44,391 bases of DNA, from the NCBI GenBank assembly GCA_023428425.1, contig JAEYYP010000162.1, positions 1 through 44,391 of the forward strand, read 5' to 3'. Shown piece by piece: positions 1-7,905 of this stretch. Made by a program: the position numbers and the translations under genes. Below the pieces are notes generated by a model. That model was given only the letters and a program-made list of their open reading frames with translations. It was not told where the DNA came from and did not search any database. Position 1 is the stretch's first letter; each line of letters starts with the position of its first letter. The DNA comes from Pseudomonadota bacterium. GTDB lineage: Bacteria; Pseudomonadota; Alphaproteobacteria; Rhizobiales; Devosiaceae.

Positions 1-30
1 GAGGTGGCTGCGTGTGGAGCCGGCAGCTAG

Positions 31-1836
31 TTACTCGTCGCCCATCTTCAGCGCCTTGATAAACGCTTCCTGCGGAATGTTGACGTTCCCGTACTGACGC
101 ATCTTGGCCTTGCCCTTTTTCTGCTTGTCCAAGAGTTTGCGTTTGCGCGTCGCGTCGCCGCCATAGCACTTCGCCGTCACGTCCTTGCGCATGGCGCGTA
201 CCGTTTCGCGGGCGATGATCTTGCCGCCGATGGCGGCCTGGATGGGGATGACGAAGAGGTGCGGGGGGATCAGCTCTTTCAACTTTTCGCACATCTGGCG
301 GCCGCGGGATTCGGCTGCGTGACGGTGGACGAGCATGGAGAGCGCGTCGACGGGCTCGGAATTGACGAGGATCGAGAGCTTTACAAGGTCGCCGGGGCGA
401 TAGTCGGCCAGCGTGTAGTCGAAGCTGGCATAGCCCTTCGACATCGATTTCAGCCGATCGTAGAAATCGAACACCACCTCGTTGAGCGGCAGCTCGTATT
501 CCACCATGGCGCGGTTGCCCACATAGGTGAGGTTCACCTGGATGCCGCGCCGGTCCTGGCAGAGCTTCAGGATGGAGCCGAGATACTCGTCGGGGGTGAG
601 GATGGTGGCCTTGATCCACGGCTCGCGGATTTCCTCGATGCGGGTGACATCGGGGAGATCGGCCGGGTTGTGCAGCTCCAGGGTTTCGCCGGTGGTGAGC
701 TCGACCTGGTAGACCACGCTCGGCGCGGTGGCGATGAGGTCGAGATCGAACTCGCGGGCGAGACGCTCCTGGATGATTTCGAGGTGCAACAGCCCCAAGA
801 AGCCGCAGCGGAAGCCGAAACCGAGCGCGGCGCTGGTCTCCATCTCGAAAGAGAAGCTCGCATCGTTGAGGCGCAGCTTGCCCATGGCTTCGCGCAGCAC
901 CTCGAAATCGGACGCATCGACGGGGAACAGGCCGCAGAACACCACCGGCTGCGCCGGGCGGAAGCCGGGCAGCGCCGTGGCGGTGGGCTTCCTGTCGTCG
1001 GTGATGGGGTCGCCGACATTGGTATCGGCCACTTCCTTGAGCGAGGCGGTGAAGAAGCCGATCTCGCCGGGGCCGAGCGCATCGACGGTGACGAGCTTCG
1101 GCGTGAACACGCCGACCCGGTCGAGCTCGTAGGTGGCGCCCGACGCCATCATGCGGATCTTCTGGTTCTTCCTGATGGTGCCATCGATGACGCGGATCAG
1201 CACCACGACGCCGAGATAGGTGTCGTACCAGCTGTCGACGAGCAGCGCCTTGAGCGGCGCGGCGATGTCGCCCTTGGGGGCGGGCAGGCGGTGGACGATG
1301 GCTTCGAGCACCAGATCGATGCCGAGGCCGGTCTTGGCGCTGATCTCGACGGCATCGGACGCATCGAGCCCGATCACGTCCTCGATCTGCTGCTTTACAC
1401 GCGGGATGTCGGCGGCGGGCAGATCGACCTTGTTGAGGACGGGGACGATCTCGTGGTCCGCATCGAGCGCGTGGTAGACATTGGCGAGGGTCTGCGCCTC
1501 GACGCCCTGGCTGGCATCGACGACGAGCAGGCTGCCCTCGACGGCCGACATGGAGCGACTGACCTCGTAGGCGAAATCGACGTGGCCGGGCGTGTCGATG
1601 AGGTTGAGGATGTAGGTCTCGCCGTCCTGCGCCTTGTAGGACAGGCGGACGGTCTGCGCCTTGATGGTGATGCCGCGCTCGCGCTCGATATCCATCGAGT
1701 CGAGCACCTGCTCCTTCATCTCGCGCGCCTCGAGCCCGCCGGTGAGCTGGATCAGCCGGTCGGCGAGGGTGGACTTGCCATGGTCGATATGGGCGACGAT
1801 GGAGAAATTGCGGATGTGGTCGAGGGGCACGCTCAT
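31..1836 (-). CDS. lepA: Elongation factor 4 (LepA), ribosomal back-translocase GTPase
   Basis: LepA is a translational GTPase that binds the ribosome and acts on stalled or mis-translocated complexes. The 601-residue product has the full G-domain set near the N terminus: P-loop AHIDHGKST, RERGIT, DTPGH, NKVD and SAK. It is followed by EF-G-like domains and the LepA-specific C-terminal domain (AKCYGGDATRKRKLLDKQKK). I chose the start at MSVPLDHIRNF because homologues begin there; an ATG eight codons upstream would add a non-conserved leader. Length is normal for the family. The gene is transcribed alone, away from the DUF4389 gene, and its upstream region holds two GGTTAAC copies (1886 and 1909). 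Confidence 0.98.
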   Translation of the reverse strand: MSVPLDHIRNFSIVAHIDHGKSTLADRLIQLTGGLEAREMKEQVLDSMDIERERGITIKAQTVRLSYKAQDGETYILNLIDTPGHVDFAYEVSRSMSAVEGSLLVVDASQGVEAQTLANVYHALDADHEIVPVLNKVDLPAADIPRVKQQIEDVIGLDASDAVEISAKTGLGIDLVLEAIVHRLPAPKGDIAAPLKALLVDSWYDTYLGVVVLIRVIDGTIRKNQKIRMMASGATYELDRVGVFTPKLVTVDALGPGEIGFFTASLKEVADTNVGDPITDDRKPTATALPGFRPAQPVVFCGLFPVDASDFEVLREAMGKLRLNDASFSFEMETSAALGFGFRCGFLGLLHLEIIQERLAREFDLDLIATAPSVVYQVELTTGETLELHNPADLPDVTRIEEIREPWIKATILTPDEYLGSILKLCQDRRGIQVNLTYVGNRAMVEYELPLNEVVFDFYDRLKSMSKGYASFDYTLADYRPGDLVKLSILVNSEPVDALSMLVHRHAAESRGRQMCEKLKELIPPHLFVIPIQAAIGGKIIARETVRAMRKDVTAKCYGGDATRKRKLLDKQKKGKAKMRQYGNVNIPQEAFIKALKMGDE

Positions 1837-1999
1837 AGCGCGCTGATACCAGAGCCGCACGGGCGGGCAAAGATGGTTTATGGTGGGTTAACAGGGCCGG
1901 GGGCGGGTGGTTAACGCGAGGCGGCGTGCGCCTTGATCCAGGTCAGGTGGCAATGGCGCGCCCTGCGCCATCGTGGGCTCAAATCAGGAGATGCATCTC

Positions 2000-2635
2000 A
2001 TGGCGGATTTCAGCGACTACGCGGCACGGTTCGACGTCGAGTATCCCGGCAACATGGATCGGCTGACCACCTTCTTCCGGCTGATCTGGGTCATCCCGAT
2101 CGCCATCATCCTCGGGCTCATCGCCAATGGCGGAGCCTCCAGCCACGTCGAGCAGGCCGGGCGAACGGTGGAATCGACGGGCGGCGGCATCACCGCGGGC
2201 CTGTTCGTCGCCACGGTGCTGATGCTGGTGTTCCGCCAGCGCTACCCGCGCTGGTGGTTCGACTTCGCGGTAGAGCTGGCGCGCTTCGGCTCCCGCGTCG
2301 GCGCCTATGTGCTGCTGCTGACGGACAGGTATCCATCCACCGTCGACGCGCAGTCTGTGCACCTCGATGTCGCCTATCCGCAGGCGGAGCAGCTCAACCG
2401 CTGGCTGCCGCTGGTGAAATGGCTGCTCGCCATCCCGCACTACATCGTCCTCGCGGTGCTCAGCTTGGCCGTGGTGGTGGTGACGGTGCTGGCGTGGTTC
2501 GCCATCCTGTTCACCGGCACCTATCCGCGCGGCCTGTTCGACTTCGTCGTTGGCGTGGGCCGCTGGTGGACGCGGGTGTGGGCCTATGCCTTCCTGCTGG
2601 TGACGGACGACTACCCGCCCTTCTCCCTGCGCTGA
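2000..2635 (+). CDS. DUF4389-type membrane protein with internal duplication
   Basis: This 211-residue integral membrane protein has DUF4389 features and no known enzymatic role. Hydrophobic segments lie at about residues 25-43, 65-78 and 141-173. Two similar blocks are visible: residues 82-112 (YPRWWFDF, then RVGAYVLLLTDRYP) and 175-206 (YPRGLFDF, then RVWAYAFLLVTDDYPP), so the protein looks like an internal duplication of a YPR-FDF-V-AY-LLTD-YP unit. The start at 2000 is preceded by AGGAG with a 9-base gap; the in-frame ATG at 1991 has no spacing to that site. It stands alone between lepA and a secreted protein. Function unknown. Confidence 0.85.
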   Translation: MADFSDYAARFDVEYPGNMDRLTTFFRLIWVIPIAIILGLIANGGASSHVEQAGRTVESTGGGITAGLFVATVLMLVFRQRYPRWWFDFAVELARFGSRVGAYVLLLTDRYPSTVDAQSVHLDVAYPQAEQLNRWLPLVKWLLAIPHYIVLAVLSLAVVVVTVLAWFAILFTGTYPRGLFDFVVGVGRWWTRVWAYAFLLVTDDYPPFSLR

Positions 2636-2732
2636 GACGAGAGCAGCAGCTATCGTCTTCACGCCTCCGTTGCGGGTAATCACTCGTAAACCTTGCTGGC
2701 CCGACAACTGGGGCAGTTCACCGGGGATGCGA

Positions 2733-3200
2733 ATGCCGCGACTGCTGACCGTACTGCTTGTGCTCCTGTTCCCAACGCTCGCCCTCGCTGCCGAATGGCG
2801 CTACGAGGGCGGGGAGGTGCCCATTGCCTATTTCGACAACGGCGCGGCGCAGTTCGAGTTCGCCTGTCGCGGTAGCGACCTGACGCTCGGCTACTACGTG
2901 CGCTCGCCGGGCCGGCAGGTGAGCGGGGCATCGAGCATGAACCTGGCGCTCACCGCCGATGGCGGCAAGCCGGTGTTCGCGCAGGACATGCCGCTGATCC
3001 AGTCGGGCGGGGCGTGGATGGTGGTACGCGGGCCGGTGGCGCGGCAGTGGGCCTCGCTCGCCCAGAAGGCGAAATCGACGCTGGCGGTGGCGTTCGTGCA
3101 CAAGAACGCCAAGGGCGGCTTCGACTTCTACGACAGCAACGATTTCGGCGCCTCTGGCTCGTCCGCAGCGATCAGGCGGGTGCTCGACCGCTGCGGCTGA
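2733..3200 (+). CDS. Secreted hypothetical protein
   Basis: This 155-residue protein begins with a clear Sec signal peptide (basic MPRLL, a leucine-rich core, ALAA cleavage region). The mature part starts around EWRYEGG. One cysteine pair is visible, in FACRG near the mature N terminus and in the terminal DRCG, which could form a disulfide in the periplasm. I do not recognise a family. The ATG at 2733 is preferred over 2727 because GGGG at 2723-2726 then has usable spacing. It converges on the next minus-strand gene with a 10-base gap. Confidence 0.7.
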   Translation: MPRLLTVLLVLLFPTLALAAEWRYEGGEVPIAYFDNGAAQFEFACRGSDLTLGYYVRSPGRQVSGASSMNLALTADGGKPVFAQDMPLIQSGGAWMVVRGPVARQWASLAQKAKSTLAVAFVHKNAKGGFDFYDSNDFGASGSSAAIRRVLDRCG

Positions 3201-3210
3201 GCGGGACGGC

Positions 3211-3546
3211 TCAGATCGGGCGGCAGAAGAAGGCGGGGCGGCGGCTGCTGTCGGCGCTCGGCTGGCATACCGGCATCTCGGGCGAGGGGTGCTTGTAGAT
3301 CCAGTATTCGGTGCCGAACATGCGGTAGGTGCACACCATGGCGGTGATGCCGCCGATCGGGGCGATGCGCATGTCGATCAGCCGGCTCGACTGGCTGGTG
3401 GCGACCCAGCTGTCATCGCCGTTGTGGCTCACATTGCCGCGCGCTTCAGCGGGGCAGTAGTGCCACTCGTGCGGGCCGGCGACGGCCGGGGTGGCGAAGG
3501 GGGCGGCGACGAGGCCGAGGGCGAGGACGGCGAGGAGACGACGCAT
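3211..3546 (-). CDS. Small secreted hypothetical protein
   Basis: This 111-residue product has a typical signal peptide (MRRLLAVLALGL, cleavage after AVAG). The mature part is about 88 residues with cysteines in HYCPAE, MVCTYR, PVCQPS and FFCRPI, an even number compatible with two disulfides. Several aromatic residues (WHY, EYWIYKH) stand out. No family is recognised. It is convergent with the preceding secreted gene. A GGAG stretch lies shortly upstream of the start. Confidence 0.65.
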   Translation of the reverse strand: MRRLLAVLALGLVAAPFATPAVAGPHEWHYCPAEARGNVSHNGDDSWVATSQSSRLIDMRIAPIGGITAMVCTYRMFGTEYWIYKHPSPEMPVCQPSADSSRRPAFFCRPI

Positions 3547-3729
3547 GTTACTTCAGGCTCCCTGATGCGAGGCCGGCTCTGATGGCGGCCTGTTGCAGGA
3601 GAGAATCGAGCCGGGCGCTTGAACCGCAAATGAATGACGCGTGCAGGGTTCGGTGCTGGTTAATGCCGCGTTTTCAGGTGTTTGCCGGTAGACGAGCAAC
3701 CTGCGGCCGGCGGCTGCGTTGGTGACACC

Positions 3730-4485
3730 ATGCGCTTCTCATTGGTCCTGATCGCGATGCTCGCCTGCCTGCCCGCGACGGCGCAGGAGACCAACGAGGA
3801 CCCGCCCATCCCCCGCCCGCGACCGCCCGAACTGACGACGCCGGCGCGGGAGCCGATCCAGCCGGCGTGGACCATCAGGGAGGCGACGGTCGATCCCCCT
3901 GCCCCAAAGCCGGCCGCGCCGCCGCGCGAGTACCAGGTCGCCTGTCCAGCCGTGCTGCAGGGCAAGGTGGAGGCGAGGATGCTGCCGCCGATCGCGGACG
4001 GGCAGTGCGGCGCGCGCTCGCCACTCGAGGTCAGCGCGGCGCTCGCAAATGGCCGGATGGTGCCGTTCTCGGGCGCCATCACCACCGATTGCGGAATGGC
4101 GACTGCCCTGCCCGAGTGGGTCGCGGCGGTCGACAGCTATCTGATGGGGCGCGAGAACACGACCATTGCCGAATTGGTGGTGGGCACGTCGTACATGTGC
4201 CGCAACGTCAACAACGCCAGCGAGGGCAATCTCAGCTTCCACGCCTTCGCCGACGCCATAGACGTCGTCGGCTTCCGGCTGGAGGACGGGCGCATGGTGA
4301 CGGTCGAGACGGACTGGACTGACGCCATGGCGCCGGAAGGGCGGCTGCTGCGTTACGCCCACGGCGCCGCCTGCTCGCATTTCACCACGGTGCTCGGCCC
4401 GGAAGCCAATGCGCTCCACCGCGACCACTTTCACCTCGACCTTGGCTGCCACGGCAAGAGCTGCACGGCGCGGCTCTGCGAATAG
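3730..4485 (+). CDS. Extensin-like C-terminal domain protein (D,D-peptidase fold), exported
   Basis: This 251-residue exported protein has a signal peptide (MRFSLVLIAMLACLPATAQ), a proline-rich linker (about residues 25-70, PRPRPPEL and PAPKPAAPP), then an extensin-like C-terminal domain (PF06904 type). The domain carries SFHAFADAIDV and HRDHFHLDLGC, which match the His/Asp and HxH zinc-site arrangement of D,D-/L,D-carboxypeptidase folds. Several cysteines suggest disulfides. Members of this alphaproteobacterial family are thought to act on or bind the cell wall; the substrate here is unknown. The start at the signal-peptide ATG is preferred over an upstream TTG at 3682. Confidence 0.85.
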   Translation: MRFSLVLIAMLACLPATAQETNEDPPIPRPRPPELTTPAREPIQPAWTIREATVDPPAPKPAAPPREYQVACPAVLQGKVEARMLPPIADGQCGARSPLEVSAALANGRMVPFSGAITTDCGMATALPEWVAAVDSYLMGRENTTIAELVVGTSYMCRNVNNASEGNLSFHAFADAIDVVGFRLEDGRMVTVETDWTDAMAPEGRLLRYAHGAACSHFTTVLGPEANALHRDHFHLDLGCHGKSCTARLCE

Positions 4486-4547
4486 CGCGGCGTGACGAGC
4501 GCTGCTTTCGATTGGCCGGCGAAGCGATGTCGTGCTAGCGGCAGAGG

Positions 4548-5660
4548 ATGACCGACGCTCCGCAGTTCGAAATCTTCCTCGTCGCCACGCCCGGGCTGGA
4601 GGCGCCGCTCCGCGATGAGGCGCGCGCCGCCGGGTTCGACGCCGAGGCCGTGGAGGGCGGCGTGGCGTTCACAGGCGGCTGGCCGGACGTGTGGCGCGCC
4701 AATCTCGAGCTGAGGGGTGCGACCCGGGTGCTGGCGCGTATCGCGTCGTTCCGCGCGATGCACCTGGCGCAGCTCGACAAGCGTTCGCGCAAGGTGCCGT
4801 GGGGCGCGTTCCTGATCCCGGGACTGCCGGTGAGCGTCGAGGCCAGCTGCCGCAAGTCGAAGATCTACCACGCCGGTGCGGCGGCGCAGCGCGTGGCGAC
4901 GGCGATCAGCGAGGAGTTCGGGGCACCGGTCGCCGATGACGCCGCGGTGCGGGTACTGGCGCGGATCGAGGACGACCTCGTCACGCTGTCCATCGATACG
5001 ACGGGGGAATCGCTGCACAAGCGCGGCTACAAGGAAGCCGTGGCGCGCGCCCCGATGCGCGAGACCATGGCGGCGATGTTCCTGCGCCAGTGCGGCTATC
5101 GCGGCGACGAACCGGTGCTCGATCCGATGTGCGGCTCGGGCACTTTCGTCATCGAAGCAGCGGAGATCGCCACCGGGCTGAAGCCCGGGCGGACACGGCG
5201 CTTCGCCTTCGAGCAGCTGCGCTCGTTCGACGCCGCGGCGTGGGCGACGATGAGGGCAGGCGCGTCGCCGGGGCCGACGGACCTGCGCTTTTGCGGCAGC
5301 GACCGCGACGCCGGGGCCATCCGCATGGCCGGCGAGAACGCGACGCGGGCCGGCGTGTCGGAGCTGGTGCGCTTCGAGGAACGGCCGGTCGAGGAGCTGG
5401 AGCGGCCGGCAGGCCCCGCCGGGCTGGTGATCGTCAACCCGCCCTATGGCGCGCGTATCGGCCACAAGGGGCCGCTGCTGCTGCTGCACCGGCGGCTGGG
5501 CGATGCGCTGAAGCAGAATTTCTCCGGGTGGCGGGTCGGCATCATCACCGCCGACGCCGAGCTGGCCAAGGCGACCGGGCTGCGCTTCGACAAGCCCGGC
5601 GCGCCGGTGCTGCATGGCGGCATCCGCGTCACGCTGTGGCAGGCCGGCCCGCTGCCCTGA
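4548..5660 (+). CDS. THUMP-domain class I SAM-dependent RNA methyltransferase (UPF0020/RlmL-like)
   Basis: This 370-residue protein has an N-terminal THUMP-type RNA-binding region (starting FEIFLVATPGLEAPL) and a C-terminal Rossmann methyltransferase domain. The SAM-binding loop is DPMCGSGTF at about residue 190 and the catalytic motif IVNPPYG is at about residue 296. NPPY motifs are used by N2-guanine and N6-adenine methylating enzymes. Family relatives include RlmL (23S rRNA m2G2445) and YpsC, but this one lacks the fused RlmK half. The exact target base is not resolvable from sequence. GCAGAGG sits directly upstream of the ATG. Confidence 0.88.
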   Translation: MTDAPQFEIFLVATPGLEAPLRDEARAAGFDAEAVEGGVAFTGGWPDVWRANLELRGATRVLARIASFRAMHLAQLDKRSRKVPWGAFLIPGLPVSVEASCRKSKIYHAGAAAQRVATAISEEFGAPVADDAAVRVLARIEDDLVTLSIDTTGESLHKRGYKEAVARAPMRETMAAMFLRQCGYRGDEPVLDPMCGSGTFVIEAAEIATGLKPGRTRRFAFEQLRSFDAAAWATMRAGASPGPTDLRFCGSDRDAGAIRMAGENATRAGVSELVRFEERPVEELERPAGPAGLVIVNPPYGARIGHKGPLLLLHRRLGDALKQNFSGWRVGIITADAELAKATGLRFDKPGAPVLHGGIRVTLWQAGPLP

Positions 5661-5669
5661 GGCGGCCGA

Positions 5670-5813
5670 TCAGGCTTCGTCGCGGTGCGGATGGTGGACC
5701 GGCAGATCGGCCCAGTCACGCGGGGTCCAGCCAGTTGACCAGTCACGCTCGCGTTCGGCCGAGCGTTGCGGGGTGCGGCGCCTGGTGCGCCCGAAGAGTT
5801 CCAGAATTCTCAT
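5670..5813 (-). CDS. Microprotein A (47 aa), tail PRDWADLPVHHP
   Basis: I found this 47-residue frame by reading the minus strand; it was too short for ordinary gene calling. It starts MRILELFGRTRRR, is strongly basic in the first half, and ends TPRDWADLPVHHP followed by HRDEA. The last part matches the tail of the neighbouring microprotein B (PRELADLPVHHP), so the two are paralogues. AAAGGT lies upstream of the ATG as a modest ribosome-binding site. Both sit in the same direction, divergent from the LysR gene. The C-terminal block loosely resembles the end of DUF1127/YjiS-like proteins (REL-DLGI). Function unknown. Confidence 0.6.
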   Translation of the reverse strand: MRILELFGRTRRRTPQRSAERERDWSTGWTPRDWADLPVHHPHRDEA

Positions 5814-5886
5814 GATGTTACCTTTGAGGGTTCGAAGAGTGGCGGCTTGTGACGCCCCTGCGATGAACTGACACTGAACCCCGCCT

Positions 5887-6018
5887 TCAGCACCTCGGAT
5901 GGTGCACGGGCAGGTCGGCCAGTTCGCGCGGGCTCATCCGGCTGACCGGGTCGGCGGGGCAGACATCGTCGAACAGGCCGGCCAAGAAAGCGCGGATCAG
6001 TGTGAAGATTTTGTCCAT
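5887..6018 (-). CDS. Microprotein B (43 aa), tail PRELADLPVHHP
   Basis: This 43-residue protein starts MDKIFTLIRAFLAGLFDDV, a short amphipathic or hydrophobic helix, and ends RMSPRELADLPVHHPRC. The ribosome-binding site is strong: AGGAGG seven bases before the ATG, which supports translation and this start over a longer in-frame ATG at 6087. The tail is shared with microprotein A 73 bases downstream. His-His and a terminal Cys are present, so metal binding is conceivable but unproven. RMS-REL-DL resembles the C-terminal motif of DUF1127 proteins, which are often found beside LysR/GcvA-type regulators in rhizobia (family knowledge). It is divergent from the LysR gene at 6116. Confidence 0.7.
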   Translation of the reverse strand: MDKIFTLIRAFLAGLFDDVCPADPVSRMSPRELADLPVHHPRC

Positions 6019-6080
6019 TTCTATGCCTCCTTTCGGTGTTGCGGTGCCGCCGATATGCGCTCTCGAGGTCGCTGCGACAA

Positions 6081-6117
6081 TCGACAAGAGTTCCAGAGCG
6101 ATATAGATAATCTATAT
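6081..6117 (+). promoter_or_regulatory. Palindromic operator and promoter overlapping the LysR start
   Basis: A perfect inverted repeat ATATAGAT-A-ATCTATAT covers 6101-6117 and runs into the LysR start codon (6116). A -35-like TCGACA (6081-6086) with 17 bases to TAGATA (6104-6109) would place transcription start at or next to the ATG. There is no ribosome-binding site, which suggests a leaderless mRNA. A LysR-type autoregulatory operator is the natural reading, and it may also act on the divergent microproteins. Confidence 0.5.
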
Positions 6118-7060
6118 GGCTTCGCCCTTCCCCATCGCACTCAACGCCATCCGCGCCATCGAGATCGTGGCGCGGCGCGGCGCGCTGGCTCCCGCCGCCG
6201 AGGAGCTGGGCGTAACGCCGGGAGCGGTGAGCCAGCATTTGCGGCGGGCCGAGGAACGGCTGGGGATCGAGCTTTTCGAGCGCACGCCGCAGGGGCTGCG
6301 GCCAACCGAGGCGCTGCGCGCCGTGCTGCCGCAACTGACGCAGGGGTTCGCAGCGCTGTCGGAGGGGATCGCCAACCTCAAGGGGGCCGACGAGCATGTG
6401 CTAACGCTGACCGTCGGTTCGGTATTCGCCTCGCGCTGGCTGATCTGGCGCATCGCCAAGTTCAACCGGCTGCATCCCGAGATCGAGACCCGGCTGGTGG
6501 TGACAGGCACGATGATCGACCTCACGCATTCGGACATCGATTGCGGCATCCGTTTCGGACGGGGCGAGTGGCCGGGGCTCGCGGCCGAACTGATCGGGGG
6601 CGATCGCTACTCGCCGGTGGTCGGTTTGGCGCTGGCGGGGAAACTCAAGCGGCCCGAGGACCTGCGACACCTCCCGCTGATCCGCGACACCGCCAGCATG
6701 CTGCCCTGGGAACCGTGGTTCGAGGCGGCGGGCATCGCGCCGATCGAGGTGGCGGGGCCGCGCTACGACGACCCGGCGCTGGCCTTCGACGCGGCGATCT
6801 CGGAGCAGGGTGTGCTGCTGACGGTGGACCTGATGTCGGCCGATGCGGTGAGCGACGGACGACTGGTGCGGCCGTTCGACGTGGCGGTGGACTCGGCGCT
6901 CGGCTACTGGTTCATCACAGCCGAGGGGCGACGGATGCCGAAGAAGGTGCGGCTGTTCAGGGATTGGCTGCGCGCCGAAGTGCCGGATTCGGTAGATGGG
7001 TATGTGGCACAGGTGAAGCGGGCGGAATTCCGAGAATCGGCCGGGACGGCCCCCTCCTAG
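6116..7060 (+). CDS. LysR-family transcriptional regulator (GcvA-like)
   Basis: This 314-residue regulator has an N-terminal winged helix-turn-helix (residues about 5-65, with EELGVTPGAVSQHLRRAE as the recognition region) and a C-terminal LysR substrate-binding domain of the GcvA type (SVFASRWLIWRIAKF, then DCGIRFGRGEWPGL). The effector is not predictable. The start ATG has no Shine-Dalgarno sequence and is covered by a perfect palindrome, so expression may be leaderless and self-regulated. The two microprotein genes run divergently from its promoter and are the obvious candidate targets. A GC-rich hairpin follows the stop codon directly. Confidence 0.93.
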   Translation: MASPFPIALNAIRAIEIVARRGALAPAAEELGVTPGAVSQHLRRAEERLGIELFERTPQGLRPTEALRAVLPQLTQGFAALSEGIANLKGADEHVLTLTVGSVFASRWLIWRIAKFNRLHPEIETRLVVTGTMIDLTHSDIDCGIRFGRGEWPGLAAELIGGDRYSPVVGLALAGKLKRPEDLRHLPLIRDTASMLPWEPWFEAAGIAPIEVAGPRYDDPALAFDAAISEQGVLLTVDLMSADAVSDGRLVRPFDVAVDSALGYWFITAEGRRMPKKVRLFRDWLRAEVPDSVDGYVAQVKRAEFRESAGTAPS

Positions 7061-7081
7061 CCTCCCCCATGAAGGGGGAGG
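7061..7081. repeat. 8-bp perfect hairpin after the LysR gene
   Basis: CCTCCCCC and GGGGGAGG flank a 5-base ATGAA loop immediately after the LysR stop codon. There is no T-run, so it is not a canonical terminator. It may be a dispersed GC-rich palindrome, an RNA-stabilising hairpin or a weak terminator. Confidence 0.5.
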
Positions 7082-7124
7082 TGCAGGTAGCGGTACACTC
7101 AGCCGCAGCGCTCACCTCTTCACC

Positions 7125-7157
7125 CCAAAACAAAAGGGCAGCCTCGCGGCCGCCCTT
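7125..7157 (-). terminator. Rho-independent terminator of infC
   Basis: Read on the minus strand, AAGGGCGGCC and GGCTGCCCTT form a 10-bp stem with one G-U pair, closed by the GNRA-type loop GCGA. It is followed by TTGTTTT. It lies 24 bases past the infC stop codon, so infC appears to be transcribed alone here. Confidence 0.8.
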
Positions 7158-7181
7158 GCATTCACGTCGGTGTGGCTGCCC

Positions 7182-7718
7182 TCACTTGGGGGCGAGCACC
7201 ATCACCATCTGGCGGCCTTCCGAGCGCGGCGAGGATTCCACCTTGGCCTTTTCCGCCAGCTCGGTCTGCACCTTGACCAGCAACTGCATGCCGATGTCCT
7301 GGTGAGCCATTTCGCGGCCGCGGAAGCGCATCGTCACCTTGACGCGATCGCCATCGTCGAGAAAGCGGTTTACCGCCTTCATCTTGGTCTCGTAATCGTG
7401 CGTGTCGATGTTCGGACGCATCTGGATTTCCTTGACCTCGATCACCTTCTGCTTCTTGCGCGCCTCGTTCGCCTTCTTCTGGGCAGCGAACTTGAAGCGG
7501 CCAAGATCGAGGATCTTGGCAACGGGCGGAACCGAGTTGGGGGAGATGATGACCAGGTCGAGGCCCTGATCCTGCGCCTCGGCGAGCGCTTCACGCGTTC
7601 GCACCACGCCGCGATTGGCGCCTTCGCCATCGATCAGCTGGACTTCGGGCGAGGAGATATCCTCGTTGGACTGCGGCCCATCCTTCTGGGGCGCAACGGG
7701 TCTCATGGGACGACGAAT
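7182..7718 (-). CDS. infC: Translation initiation factor IF-3, ATT start codon
   Basis: IF-3 binds the 30S subunit, prevents premature 50S joining and checks the start codon. The N-terminal domain (KDGPQSNEDISSPEVQLID) and C-terminal domain (VKEIQMRPNIDTHDYETK) are intact. The first ATG (7706) is poorly placed. Four codons upstream lies ATT (7716-7718), preceded by AAGGA with nine bases of spacing, and it gives the N terminus MRRPMRP, as in rhizobial IF-3 proteins that begin MRRP. ATT is the rare start codon IF-3 uses to repress its own translation in enterobacteria (known). The product is 178 residues. No rpmI-rplT follows; a terminator does. Confidence 0.95.
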   Translation of the reverse strand: MRRPMRPVAPQKDGPQSNEDISSPEVQLIDGEGANRGVVRTREALAEAQDQGLDLVIISPNSVPPVAKILDLGRFKFAAQKKANEARKKQKVIEVKEIQMRPNIDTHDYETKMKAVNRFLDDGDRVKVTMRFRGREMAHQDIGMQLLVKVQTELAEKAKVESSPRSEGRQMVMVLAPK

Positions 7719-7905
7719 GGCAGGCGATCCTTCGATTGTTACCGGAGCGGCGGGAAATCGGCGCTAAAATCATGCTGCGCGCCCGATAAGTCAACACCGG
7801 GGCAGCTAAGAATTAAGTCGGCAACGCCGGAAACTTGCCACAAGTTGCACTGCGATGCCTCTCAGGTCAGAACGTCTCGCTGATTTGCCGCCGGAGACTC
7901 GCCGC

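Noticed and set aside
259..1914. Long plus-strand frame opposite lepA (about 550 codons)
   Set aside because: Low-complexity His/Glu/Gly-rich translation typical of an antisense frame in GC-rich DNA; lepA on the other strand is unambiguous.
5814..5886. Third copy of the microprotein in the gap between the two
   Set aside because: No frame with the LPVHHP tail or a ribosome-binding site is present.
7061..7081. LysR terminator
   Set aside because: The hairpin is perfect but lacks a T-run, so I list it as a repeat rather than a terminator.
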